34,001 bases of DNA from JAADGZ01 sp964596835. Its GTDB lineage: Bacteria > Pseudomonadota > Gammaproteobacteria > UBA6429 > Thiohalophilaceae. The notes beneath the pieces were generated by a model, which searched no databases, was not told where the DNA came from, and saw only the letters and a list, made by a program, of their open reading frames with translations. Numbering within the stretch: the first letter of the stretch is position 1; every line of letters begins with the position of its first letter. The DNA lies in assembly GCA_964596835.1 (NCBI GenBank), contig CAZQVV010000016.1, positions 1-34,001 on the forward strand, written 5' to 3'. Below, one piece after another: positions 9,016 to 17,126 of the stretch. The position numbers and the translations under genes are program-made.

Positions 9016-10131
9016 CTATTCTGCACCGCTCAGCTTCTCATAGGTATTCATCGTCGGCCTGTCAAGATCAGCATCCTGCTTGGTTATATACAGCCGGGAA
9101 GTGTCAGCCATCTCCCAAAAGTTATCCCTACTCCAGTATATCAACGATGTCGTAGGTGGTGTCCTAAGCTCCATGGGATGAAACAAATGAGGAAACTGGA
9201 AGCAAAGATCGTCATTAATCGAAAACCAGCCGGAGCTAACAAAATTTCGGCTTGTCTTTGTGGAAGTACAGTAGAAATCAGCCAAATGAATATTATTCTT
9301 TGTGCAATAATCATGAATGAAGCTGATAGCCGCTGGCATATCACTTTGATCGCCAATAAAATCCATTACATGTACTATTTTCAGATTCTCAATGCTTGTT
9401 TCTTCTCTCAGAGCAACATAAACACCCTTGCCCTTATTACGCTTCGAATGGATCACAAATTGTCGATACTCAAAAACAGGATGATTTGCATAACGCCATT
9501 CAAGAAATTTGAAATCCCTGCTAAAAAAATTCAGTTGCTTGCGAATAAAAGGCTGAAGGTGCTGGATGCTCTGGCTATCTGCGATTCTGCTTTCGAATGG
9601 AACTGCATTTCCCAAAACGGACCATTGCCTTGCCAGTTTTTTAGCCAACACGTCATATTTTGCATGCACGGACACTGAATCAAAATCAAAAACCCTTAGA
9701 TAACGAGGAATAGCTCTTATATAACGAAAACCGCTTCGCATATAGATAGATAATGCTGCATCTGTTATTCCCATTCCGATCAACACATCGTATCTTGCCT
9801 GTATCTTTTTCAGTATCTTTGCGCCGACACCTTTACCAAGATATTTCTCATCCACCATCCAGGTTGTCAGCTCTGCCCCATTCACGTCGGAACCATTGAT
9901 GCAAAATGGCCTCGTGTTCAGTCCCATGACCCCAACCAGTTGGTTTGAAATATCATCAACAGCAACCATGCAATGGTCATCTCCTGCATCAGATGGAGAA
10001 CATGTAAACTGCCATTCATAAAAAAAACGGTTTGCTAATGCTATCTTTCTCTTCCAGTGCTTTTCGTAAAAATGACAAACAGTTTCGCTGTTAACATTTA
10101 ATTCCTTTGCATCGCCGATAACTATGGCCAC
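9016..10131 (-). CDS. GNAT-family N-acetyltransferase
   Basis: 371 residues, about twice a single GNAT domain. The acetyl-CoA pyrophosphate loop is visible as VDEKYLGKGVGAKIL (93-107), followed by YMRSGFRYI (130-138), the usual last strand of the fold. The C-terminal half (about 200-371) may be a second, degenerate GNAT-like domain; it lacks an obvious acyl-CoA loop. AAGGA lies just before the ATG. It could acylate an amino sugar. Because no canonical LegH is seen in the window it is one candidate for the 4-N-acetyltransferase step, but LegH is usually a left-handed beta-helix protein, so this is weak. Confidence 0.78.
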   Translation of the reverse strand: MAIVIGDAKELNVNSETVCHFYEKHWKRKIALANRFFYEWQFTCSPSDAGDDHCMVAVDDISNQLVGVMGLNTRPFCINGSDVNGAELTTWMVDEKYLGKGVGAKILKKIQARYDVLIGMGITDAALSIYMRSGFRYIRAIPRYLRVFDFDSVSVHAKYDVLAKKLARQWSVLGNAVPFESRIADSQSIQHLQPFIRKQLNFFSRDFKFLEWRYANHPVFEYRQFVIHSKRNKGKGVYVALREETSIENLKIVHVMDFIGDQSDMPAAISFIHDYCTKNNIHLADFYCTSTKTSRNFVSSGWFSINDDLCFQFPHLFHPMELRTPPTTSLIYWSRDNFWEMADTSRLYITKQDADLDRPTMNTYEKLSGAE

Positions 10132-10197
10132 ATTTTTTCCTTATTGAACGGCTGCCACCAATTACAACAGTATTTGGACATTCGACTAAACCCCGTG

Positions 10198-11154
10198 TCA
10201 GCCATATTTTCTGGCGACCATGACGGAGAATGAACTTGCTGCGGCAACAAACCCCGATCCCTTCTTTGCCTGGGCGCCCATAAGATGGCGAACAAGCCAA
10301 TTCAGTTCACCTGGGTGCGGACTGACCCTTGATGGCAGAAGATTGAGCGCCTTACGCAACCGGAAGGGAAAACTTAACATGACTGACCGATACAGATGCC
10401 GCCATGATGTCTCCCTGAGTTCAGCCTCTTTCTCAACCTTGAATCCCGCTTGTTCCAGCACCGCCACCCAATCCGCGCGACGATATTCATGCTCGCCATT
10501 TTGCCGCCGGGTCAATGGACCGCTATCGTAACCATTGGCAGCCAGCCACTCGGGACTGTACTGTACATCAAGCATGAACTCCCGTTGCTCATCCGTCAGT
10601 CCGTCATGATGGATGCGATCGATCATAATCAGTGGGGCTCCGGGCTTGAGAACACGACTTGTCTCCCGAAGCGTCACCAGAAGATCGTCACTATGGTGAA
10701 GGGATGCGTATTCAACACAGAAATCGACACTTGAATCCGAAAGCTCCATATCATCGAATGAACCGATCACCGGAATAATACGATCTGGCTCATCAGGACA
10801 TAGCGCCTGGATAATCCTTGGCTGAAGCATCTGTACCACCTTGGGTACCACCTCTACCGCATAAATGGGTTCGGCTTGCGAAAAGCGCCGAGCAATATAC
10901 GTGGAAAAAATGGAGACGCCAGCCCCTAGTTCCAGTCCAACGCCATGGAGGTTCATATCCCCTATCGCTGAAAAGACTTCATCAAAGAAAGCATCCATGC
11001 CCTTTGCCGACTTGCCGACATACCCTTGCAGAATCTCATCGACTGTTCTTGCGGCATAGGCTTCCGCAAATCGATTGCGATTGGACACAACCGGAGAATC
11101 AATCCAGGAAGGCAACCGCCACTGGAGAAGAGTAGATTGGACTTCAGCTTTCAT
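10198..11154 (-). CDS. Class I SAM-dependent methyltransferase
   Basis: 318 residues. Motif I is LELGAGVSIFS (74-84), then EVVPKVV (101-107) as the SAM ribose-binding acid region. SSVDFCVEYASLHH and SRVLKPGAPLIMIDR match the later Methyltransf_11/25 motifs. It probably methylates a sugar hydroxyl or amino group of the glycan precursor; the target is unknown. The base composition is GC-richer than the GNAT-deacetylase block to its left and similar to legG to its right. GAGGA precedes the ATG by about 10 bases. The 66 bases separating it from the GNAT gene show no feature beyond that gene's ribosome binding site. Confidence 0.85.
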   Translation of the reverse strand: MKAEVQSTLLQWRLPSWIDSPVVSNRNRFAEAYAARTVDEILQGYVGKSAKGMDAFFDEVFSAIGDMNLHGVGLELGAGVSIFSTYIARRFSQAEPIYAVEVVPKVVQMLQPRIIQALCPDEPDRIIPVIGSFDDMELSDSSVDFCVEYASLHHSDDLLVTLRETSRVLKPGAPLIMIDRIHHDGLTDEQREFMLDVQYSPEWLAANGYDSGPLTRRQNGEHEYRRADWVAVLEQAGFKVEKEAELRETSWRHLYRSVMLSFPFRLRKALNLLPSRVSPHPGELNWLVRHLMGAQAKKGSGFVAAASSFSVMVARKYG

Positions 11155-11215
11155 GAATACATATCCTCGGGCACATCATCATTCATGTCTCATACTATTG
11201 CACATGGCTGATATC

Positions 11216-12436
11216 TCAACGATACCAGCCGTCCCTGACTTCGCCCTTCAGAGTCATACCTTTACGTATCAGTGCTTGATCGATAGGCACTGTTGCCAGA
11301 TGCTCCGCTATTTTTTTACCAGCACCGCCCATATAGTAAGGATTCTCGGCGGTTCGGCACAATTGGCGGAAATCCTCGTCAAACAGACAGTATTTAATCT
11401 TGGATACGATCCCATCAAAATCATAATCGGCGTCCAGCACATTGTTTCCTCTCAGGCGCCCCTTCTGTCGCGATCCGATGTTCACCGTCGGACAGCCGAA
11501 GGCGGGGGTATCCTTGATGCCTGACGATGAGTTGCCGGTACAGGCAACCCGGTTTGACGGTTCACGCGCCAAAGCCAAAACACCATGGTAAAGATGCCTG
11601 CCAAGGGAACGGTGCAGTTGCATATTCGGCACTTTCCTGGCTACCAGGGACTCCAGTTCATGCGCAATCGCACTCCCACCCGCATCATTGTTTGGATAGG
11701 TAAGGATCACCTGAACCCCTTCGCCGGCCAGATGCTCAAGCGCCTGCAGCGATGGTTTCAGTTGCGTAACAGCCTGCTCAAACTCGGTTGTCACCGAATG
11801 TTGCGTGAAAAGGACAACGGGCCTGGTCATATCCAGACCAAGCCTTTCGCAAACCTCATCCGCACCTGCAAAACGTCCCTCCATGATCAAATCAATGGCC
11901 GGAAAACCCACCGTATGCACTCGCCATGGCTCCTCCCCCATTGCCAGAATCCTGTTCGTGGCCTGCTGGTTCGTCGTAAAGTGAAGATGCGAAAGTTTGG
12001 TCATGGCATGGCGCACCGAGTCATCGAGGGCTCCGCCTTCCGTGAGGTCGCCTCCTTCGATATGCGCCGTCGGAATGTTCATCTGGCTCGAGGCAATCAC
12101 GGCAGCAAACCCCTCGAAACGATCAGCGTAGACCACCATAATATCCGGCCTCACCTCGGCCAGTACCTTGCTGATAGAGAGAATTCCAGAACCAATCGCC
12201 TGAGCCGTGGCAAAAAGAGAGGCCGCATCCATCTCAATCTCAACCTCGGCATCGATGCGAAACCCATCAGCATTGATCTCATCGATTGTATGCCCAAAAT
12301 TGGCATCCAGGTGTGCACCTGAAACAAGAAGCTTGTATTCCAGATCTGGATGTTCATCAACAGCTCGGAGTATTGGATATTGCAAGCAGTATTCGGCACG
12401 ATTTCCCGTAAATACAGCCACTGTTCTCTTGGTCAC
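11216..12436 (-). CDS. legG: NDP-sugar 2-epimerase (hydrolysing), LegG/NeuC-like
   Basis: 406 residues from a GTG start. TGNRAEY (10-16) and the block IEGGDLTEGGALDDSVRHAM followed by TKLSHLHF are NeuC/LegG/WecB-type signatures. The enzyme inverts C2 and releases NDP, giving the 2,4-diacetamido-trideoxymannose that LegI condenses with PEP. I call LegG rather than NeuC because LegB- and PtmE-like genes are present. The GTG at 12436 overlaps the preceding gene's TGA as GTGA, with GGGGAG upstream, so I prefer it to the frame's extension to 12511. It is the last member of a tightly overlapping run from legF. Confidence 0.88.
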   Translation of the reverse strand: MTKRTVAVFTGNRAEYCLQYPILRAVDEHPDLEYKLLVSGAHLDANFGHTIDEINADGFRIDAEVEIEMDAASLFATAQAIGSGILSISKVLAEVRPDIMVVYADRFEGFAAVIASSQMNIPTAHIEGGDLTEGGALDDSVRHAMTKLSHLHFTTNQQATNRILAMGEEPWRVHTVGFPAIDLIMEGRFAGADEVCERLGLDMTRPVVLFTQHSVTTEFEQAVTQLKPSLQALEHLAGEGVQVILTYPNNDAGGSAIAHELESLVARKVPNMQLHRSLGRHLYHGVLALAREPSNRVACTGNSSSGIKDTPAFGCPTVNIGSRQKGRLRGNNVLDADYDFDGIVSKIKYCLFDEDFRQLCRTAENPYYMGGAGKKIAEHLATVPIDQALIRKGMTLKGEVRDGWYR

Positions 12437-13287
12437 GCTTCTTTTCTCCCCATCTTTTTCTTCGATAATAACAATCGCATTCCTTTTTCCAGCATAGTTT
12501 GTGGCAGCCACCCTAATTGATCGACGGTTTCACTGATATCGAGAGTGTTGCATGACAACTTGCCGGAAGGCTTCGTGGCAACGATCCCGCGCCCCGCCTC
12601 GCCGACAAGGGCCAATGCAAGGCCCGCCAAATCGCCAACCCCCGTACCCACGCCTGTTCCGACATTGTAAATACCACTACAATTCAAGTTGACCATCGCT
12701 GCCAACGCCAGGGCCACATCCTCGACCCAGATAAAATCGCACACAGGCTTATCGTCGCGGATCTGCAACGGCCCCGTCCCAGGAATCTGCCCAAGAATAG
12801 TTGATACCACATTGTTTGATGACATCCCCGGGCCATACACATTACTTAACCGGGCCACAACACCACCAGCATCCAGGACACAGGCTTCACAGGTAAGTTT
12901 GGCACGCGTATATGGATCTGTTGCCACCGTGGGCGAGTCAACACCATAAGGAACAGGAGACGTGTTACCGTATACTATGGAAGTGGATGCATAAATTATC
13001 TTCTGAAAACCCCTGGCAGCCAACACCTTCAATGTCTGTACCGTTTCCGTCTCATAGCTTGCGCCAGCCGATAAGGCGGCCGCCCGATCATTATTTTCAG
13101 CAAGGTGAACAAGCACGTCACCAGCAGGGGTCTCCGCATAGCTGCCGACACGAACGGTGGAAGTCCCAGACCGCGCAACGCCCAGCACTTCGCCATCGCC
13201 GGCCTTCAGCGTATTAACAAGGAACCCACCGATGAACCCGGATGCCCCCGTGACAACGATACGAATTCCGGAATCTCTATTCTTCAA
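12433..13287 (-). CDS. NAD-dependent epimerase/dehydratase (SDR), unassigned
   Basis: 284 residues, shorter than most sugar epimerases. GASGFIG (14-20), Ser101/Ser103 in YASTSIVYG and Tyr126-x3-Lys130 make a complete SDR active site. FIWVEDVALA and a CSGIYNVGTG strand complete the family pattern. Translation probably starts at TTG 13287, which overlaps the previous stop as TTGA and has GGGGAG 5 bases upstream. The following legG start overlaps its own stop. It is locked into the legF-ptmA-oxidoreductase-legG run, so it probably edits a nonulosonate precursor or product. The exact step is unknown; it has no clear counterpart in the minimal legionaminic acid pathway. Confidence 0.8.
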   Translation of the reverse strand: MKNRDSGIRIVVTGASGFIGGFLVNTLKAGDGEVLGVARSGTSTVRVGSYAETPAGDVLVHLAENNDRAAALSAGASYETETVQTLKVLAARGFQKIIYASTSIVYGNTSPVPYGVDSPTVATDPYTRAKLTCEACVLDAGGVVARLSNVYGPGMSSNNVVSTILGQIPGTGPLQIRDDKPVCDFIWVEDVALALAAMVNLNCSGIYNVGTGVGTGVGDLAGLALALVGEAGRGIVATKPSGKLSCNTLDISETVDQLGWLPQTMLEKGMRLLLSKKKMGRKEA

Positions 13288-14327
13288 CGATGCTCCCCGT
13301 GATCCAAAGGATAACGGGCACCTCCCGCGGAAGAGGTTCGCGCCGTCAGGACAACATTCAGTATATGGATGCCATCATCGATCGAGCACATCGGTGGCAG
13401 GGAAGGATCCGTCAGACGGGCCAGAAAGTGTTTCATGTGTGCGAGAAAAATGTCGTTACGCTCAAATCCTTCCGGTACTCGGTGAACGACTTTACTTTCA
13501 TTAGCAGCCTGTCGGGTCAGCACACCTGAAATATAGTCCCAATGATATACGGCTTTCTCAAATACCAGGTCAAACGAGCGTCGCAGTACAGGTGACAGCA
13601 TATCCAGTTGAATCTGGCCCACTGCTCCTCCGGAGGACTCAACGGTTAAATTAGCCAGATCCTCGGCAGAAATCTCAAGGTTGCTGACTTTCTGCAGGTC
13701 GGCATAGACACTCTCGATTCTTCCACACAACCATGCAGCAAGATCAATCTCGTGCACCAGGTCGAACAGTGCGCCACCACCACGCGATGCATCCGCACTA
13801 TAACAGTCCCGATAGTCGCTACCTGGGCGCCAGCCATCCAGTCGCTGCCCCACAACAAAGCGAAAGGTAAGCAGCCTGCCGTCTCTACCTTCATCCACCA
13901 TGGCCCGCATAAACCGCAAATTCGGATGAGCGCGCAGGAAACAACCGATCTCAACTACTGCCTGCCTGTCATCAATCAGGCGCCGCAGTTCGGCAACATG
14001 ATCCCATGAATGAGAAAGGGGCTTCTCGATAAAAATAGCCTTCCCTGCATCAGCCGCTGCAAGTGCAACTGGCATATGCCTATCCGTTGCCGTAGCAACA
14101 AGGACGGCATCGGCTCGGGCAATCCCCTGGGCGAGATCGGGAACGGACTCAGCGCCCCATTCCTTTGCCGCACCCTCCAATAATTCACTCCGCTCTCGCC
14201 ACAACAGCACGCGAGCACCAAGATGGCGCAGGTTCTGAACGTGACGGCGCCCGATCGAACCGGCACCGCAAACCAAAACGACAGGAGACTGTGCAATATT
14301 TTTAGAGTCCCTGGATGAAGAAATCAC
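13284..14327 (-). CDS. Gfo/Idh/MocA-family oxidoreductase
   Basis: 347 residues from GTG 14327. The N-terminal Rossmann motif CGAGSIGRRH is near residues 20-29 and the family signature EKPLSH near 101-106; FDLVHEIDLAAWL matches the conserved helix carrying the HExD-like pocket. It would oxidise or reduce a sugar with NAD(P). The start overlaps the ptmA stop as GTGA; a TTG one codon earlier (14330) is less likely. Gfo/Idh proteins recur in nonulosonic acid loci, and Campylobacter PtmF occupies a comparable place, but I cannot show that this is an orthologue. Substrate unknown. Confidence 0.85.
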   Translation of the reverse strand: MISSSRDSKNIAQSPVVLVCGAGSIGRRHVQNLRHLGARVLLWRERSELLEGAAKEWGAESVPDLAQGIARADAVLVATATDRHMPVALAAADAGKAIFIEKPLSHSWDHVAELRRLIDDRQAVVEIGCFLRAHPNLRFMRAMVDEGRDGRLLTFRFVVGQRLDGWRPGSDYRDCYSADASRGGGALFDLVHEIDLAAWLCGRIESVYADLQKVSNLEISAEDLANLTVESSGGAVGQIQLDMLSPVLRRSFDLVFEKAVYHWDYISGVLTRQAANESKVVHRVPEGFERNDIFLAHMKHFLARLTDPSLPPMCSIDDGIHILNVVLTARTSSAGGARYPLDHGEHR

Positions 14328-15112
14328 CAAGCCGTAAATCCCCCATCAACCACGAACTGTTGTCCGGTACAGTAAACGGAAGCATCACTGAGCAGGTATA
14401 TCAGCATACCGGTCATATCTTCCCGGTCGGCCATTCGACCGATAGGCGTACGATTGCTGTAAGCCGCATTGAATACGTCATCATGGCCGTTGTAGACTCC
14501 CCCCGGAACCAGGCAGTTTACCCGAATCCCCTCTTTTGCCCACCACGTAGCGACCCAGCGCGTCAAGCCGATCACCCCCGCCTTGCTCGCCGAGTAGCCG
14601 GGAAAGGATTTGAACGGCTGACCCTCATAGATTCGATGGTCAGGCCCTACGAGACCATAAATACTTGACACGGTAACGATAGCACCACCACGTCCCTGTT
14701 CCAGCATGCGCCTTCCCGCCTCACGCGCCACCAGAAAGGTCCCGGTCAGATTGACATCGATCGTCTGCTGCCATGCCTTCAGCGGATAAGTCTCGAATGG
14801 AGAGAAGGCATCTCCGGCCTCTTTCAAGCCCTCACTGGTTGCCGCTGCATTGCTAACGACCCCGTCCAGCCCACCCAAAGCATCAAAAGCACACTGAACC
14901 CCGTCACACACCGAAGACTCAACCGCCACATCGATGGCTATACCCGTACAACCCAACTCCTCGGCCAGATCCAACACGCCGGACTGCTCGCGGTCAGCTA
15001 TTGCAAGCTGGGCACCATCCTTAACAAGGGCGTCGGCATAAGCACGCCCAAGCACACCCGTCGCCCCAACAAGGAGGATGCGCTTCCCGGCGATCGAAAT
15101 GAATTTACTCAT
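14324..15112 (-). CDS. ptmA: PtmA-like short-chain dehydrogenase
   Basis: 262 residues of classical SDR. The cofactor motif is GATGVLG (16-22), with SNAA (87-90), Asn121, Ser150 in TVSSIYG and Tyr173-x3-Lys177 in YSASK; DGGFTAW ends the protein. The length, an inserted GPDHRIYEG stretch between Ser150 and Tyr173, and the place directly after the CMP-nonulosonate synthetase match PtmA of flagellar glycan loci. Its exact reaction in the legionaminic pathway is not settled from sequence. The ATG overlaps the legF end by 8 bases, with GGAG 6 bases before it inside legF, so coupling is likely. Confidence 0.75.
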   Translation of the reverse strand: MSKFISIAGKRILLVGATGVLGRAYADALVKDGAQLAIADREQSGVLDLAEELGCTGIAIDVAVESSVCDGVQCAFDALGGLDGVVSNAAATSEGLKEAGDAFSPFETYPLKAWQQTIDVNLTGTFLVAREAGRRMLEQGRGGAIVTVSSIYGLVGPDHRIYEGQPFKSFPGYSASKAGVIGLTRWVATWWAKEGIRVNCLVPGGVYNGHDDVFNAAYSNRTPIGRMADREDMTGMLIYLLSDASVYCTGQQFVVDGGFTAW

Positions 15113-15824
15113 GGACCACTCCGTGTTTCCGGCACATCAAGAACTCCACCAGGCCAAAATCAAATTCACAATCGACGTCCAGGCTTTTATCCTGGCCAAT
15201 GTCGTACCCTTCGGCATAGCCATCGAGCAGATGATCACCATTGCGGATGTAACCGGGATCAAGAACATAGATGCTCGCCACATGCTCATAAACCTGCGGC
15301 GCATTCTGGCGACACAACACCTTCCCCGGCAAACTTTTGCTTATTTTCATAGCGCCTCTCGCGTCAGCCTCGACCAGGTTAAAATAGGGATTTTTACGCG
15401 CCTCACATACCGAGAACACAGCATCGACGCCCTGCTCCCGCGAATTGATAAACTGCGTGATGGCAGCGGATATATCCTCCGGATCGCGCAGTGGACTCGT
15501 GCAATCGAGATCCACATAGGCGTCATACATCTCATGATAATGCGCCTCACACGCTGCAAGCGAATGCTTCCAGACCTGAAACTTCCCGGTTTCGGACTGC
15601 GCCAGTTCCTCCGGTCTCATAAATGGAACATCCGCACCATATTCCCTCGCGACAGCGGCAATCTCGGGGGAGTCCGTACTCACCACGACACGGCTGATCT
15701 CTGGCGTTGCCAACGCTTGTTCAATGGACCAGGCGATGAGAGGTTTACCCAGCAGCGGGCGAATGTTTTTGCCCGGCAACCCCTTGCTACCGCCGCGGGC
15801 GCCAATCACACATAGAATATTCAT
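15105..15824 (-). CDS. legF: CMP-N,N'-diacetyllegionaminate synthetase (acylneuraminate cytidylyltransferase family)
   Basis: 239 residues. The start MNILCVIGARGGSKGLPGKN carries the CTP-binding signature (IGARGGSKGLPGKN), and DLDCTSPLRDPEDI follows in mid-protein as the catalytic Asp and metal region. It activates the nonulosonate as CMP-sugar. The frame is open upstream to 16064, but ATG 15824 is chosen because the homology begins there and AGGAG lies 12 bases before it. The longer form would overlap legI. LegF and NeuA cannot be told apart by motif; the LegB, PtmE and LegG context favours legionaminate. The start lies 34 bases after the legI stop. Confidence 0.88.
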   Translation of the reverse strand: MNILCVIGARGGSKGLPGKNIRPLLGKPLIAWSIEQALATPEISRVVVSTDSPEIAAVAREYGADVPFMRPEELAQSETGKFQVWKHSLAACEAHYHEMYDAYVDLDCTSPLRDPEDISAAITQFINSREQGVDAVFSVCEARKNPYFNLVEADARGAMKISKSLPGKVLCRQNAPQVYEHVASIYVLDPGYIRNGDHLLDGYAEGYDIGQDKSLDVDCEFDFGLVEFLMCRKHGVVHE

Positions 15825-15858
15825 TTGAATCTCGGTCTCCTTTCTGCGTTTGCGACGA

Positions 15859-16908
15859 TCACTCAGAAAACCCCAAAATATCTTCAGGGCACACATGGGT
15901 ATCCGCAGGCAAATCGCGGAGTACCTTTTTGCCCAACACGTCATTAAAACGTTCTGCGGGTATTGGGCCAGTCCCAGGCCGTTTAACCCATATATTCTCT
16001 TCCGTGAACGCCTCTCCTGCTTCGATGGGGGTAATCGTAACAACCGTCGAAAAAGCAAAATCAATGGTAGCCTTCTCTTCCTTCAGCGGCCCTTTCGAAC
16101 CGCCGCGTTCCATCTGCAGAATCCGGCTTCCGGCAATCAGTTCACGACATACCTGCGTATCCATTGAACAGACAATATCAGGACCTTCCCGATTCATACT
16201 ATCGGTAAAGTGCCGTTCCAGGATACATGCGCCCAGTGCTACCGCCCCGAAACAGGCCAGGTTATCGGTTGTATGATCGGAAAGGCCTATCACGGCACGA
16301 GGGAAAGCCTCTGCAAGCTCCACCATGGCTCCCAATCGGACAAGATGGGGGGGGGTCGGATACAAATTGGTCGTGTGCAACAAGGCATAGGAAACCTGAT
16401 GCTTTTCAAAGATATCCACGGCCTTCGCCACGCTCTCGATTGTGTTCATCCCGGTGCTGAGGATGATCGGTTTGCCAAAACGGGCAATGTGCTCAATCAA
16501 AGGATAGTTGTTGCATTCCCCCGATCCGATTTTATACGCCGGGATATCCATCCGCCGCAAACGATCCGCCGCCGCACGCGAGAAAGGTGTACTGATAAAG
16601 ATCATTCCCTTTTTTTCAACATACTCCTTTAGCTTCAACTCGTCTTCCTCTGACAAGGCGCAACGTGACATAATTTCATAGATAGACTCGTCTGCATTAC
16701 CGGGAATCACCTTCTTCGCCACACTACTCATCTCATCTTCCACGACATGAGTCTGATGTTTGACCACCTCGACCCCTGCCTCCCTGGCGGCATCAACCAT
16801 CTCAAAAGCTGTCTGCAGCGAACCCTCATGATTGATTCCGATCTCGGCAATCACCAGAGGTTCATATGCTGGGCCAACCAGGCGGTTGCCGATTCTTAAT
16901 TCATCCAT
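15859..16908 (-). CDS. legI: N,N'-diacetyllegionaminate synthase (NeuB/LegI family)
   Basis: 349 residues. The NeuB barrel (about 15-270) shows VIAEIGINHEGS (19-30), VKHQTH (49-54), KIGSGECNN and GLSDHT. A SAF/antifreeze-like domain (about 285-349) has VKRPGTGPIP and a GKKVLRDL end. It condenses PEP with the 6-deoxy mannosamine derivative to form the nine-carbon acid. Sialic acid, legionaminate and pseudaminate synthases share these motifs; the module's LegB- and PtmE-like enzymes favour legionaminate. The gene begins two bases after the stop of a 71-codon frame, so its translation may be coupled to that frame or to the glycosyltransferase before it. Confidence 0.88.
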   Translation of the reverse strand: MDELRIGNRLVGPAYEPLVIAEIGINHEGSLQTAFEMVDAAREAGVEVVKHQTHVVEDEMSSVAKKVIPGNADESIYEIMSRCALSEEDELKLKEYVEKKGMIFISTPFSRAAADRLRRMDIPAYKIGSGECNNYPLIEHIARFGKPIILSTGMNTIESVAKAVDIFEKHQVSYALLHTTNLYPTPPHLVRLGAMVELAEAFPRAVIGLSDHTTDNLACFGAVALGACILERHFTDSMNREGPDIVCSMDTQVCRELIAGSRILQMERGGSKGPLKEEKATIDFAFSTVVTITPIEAGEAFTEENIWVKRPGTGPIPAERFNDVLGKKVLRDLPADTHVCPEDILGFSE

Positions 16909-16910
16909 GA

Positions 16911-17126
16911 TCAGATACCCGCATTGAAACTGGAAATGCCAGCCGGATCAGCAGCCCGAGCAACCGTTCCACCCGCCACGGAATACAGCACCATGCTGGC
17001 AGGATATGAGTCCATAACTTCATCGAAACCGGAAATAAGGGTTTTGCTCATCCTAACTATCACTTCATTTTTCACAAGAGTCTCTCTTTTCCTGGGGATA
17101 TCATCGTTGTACCAGACAAAAATCAA
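16911..17126 (-). CDS. Small 71-codon frame between a TIGR04372 gene and legI, uncertain
   Basis: Not recognised. A TTG at 17126 overlaps the preceding glycosyltransferase stop as TTGA, and AGGA in that gene's last codons sits 9 bases upstream, the same geometry as the other junctions of this gene family. The frame ends two bases before the legI ATG. The last 46 codons, from an internal ATG at 17051 (MSKTLISGFDEVMD...), have codon use like the neighbouring genes. The product would be small and Ala/Gly-rich at its end (VAGGTVARAADPAG). It may be a real small protein, a coupling frame, or the tail of a lost gene. Confidence 0.4.
   Translation of the reverse strand: MIFVWYNDDIPRKRETLVKNEVIVRMSKTLISGFDEVMDSYPASMVLYSVAGGTVARAADPAGISSFNAGI

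Noticed and set aside
8992..9678. A 228-codon plus-strand frame
   Set aside because: It is antisense to the GNAT gene and has no family signature or good ribosome binding site.
11585..12322. A 245-codon plus-strand frame
   Set aside because: It is antisense to legG, which has strong NeuC/LegG motifs; the composition (many His, Arg and Lys) is typical of a shadow frame.
15078..15815. A 245-codon plus-strand frame
   Set aside because: It is antisense to legF, whose CTP-binding signature is certain; no motif is seen in the plus-strand product.
15825..16064. N-terminal extension of legF to 16064
   Set aside because: The additional 80 residues would overlap legI and resemble no cytidylyltransferase; ATG 15824 has AGGAG upstream and begins exactly at the family signature.
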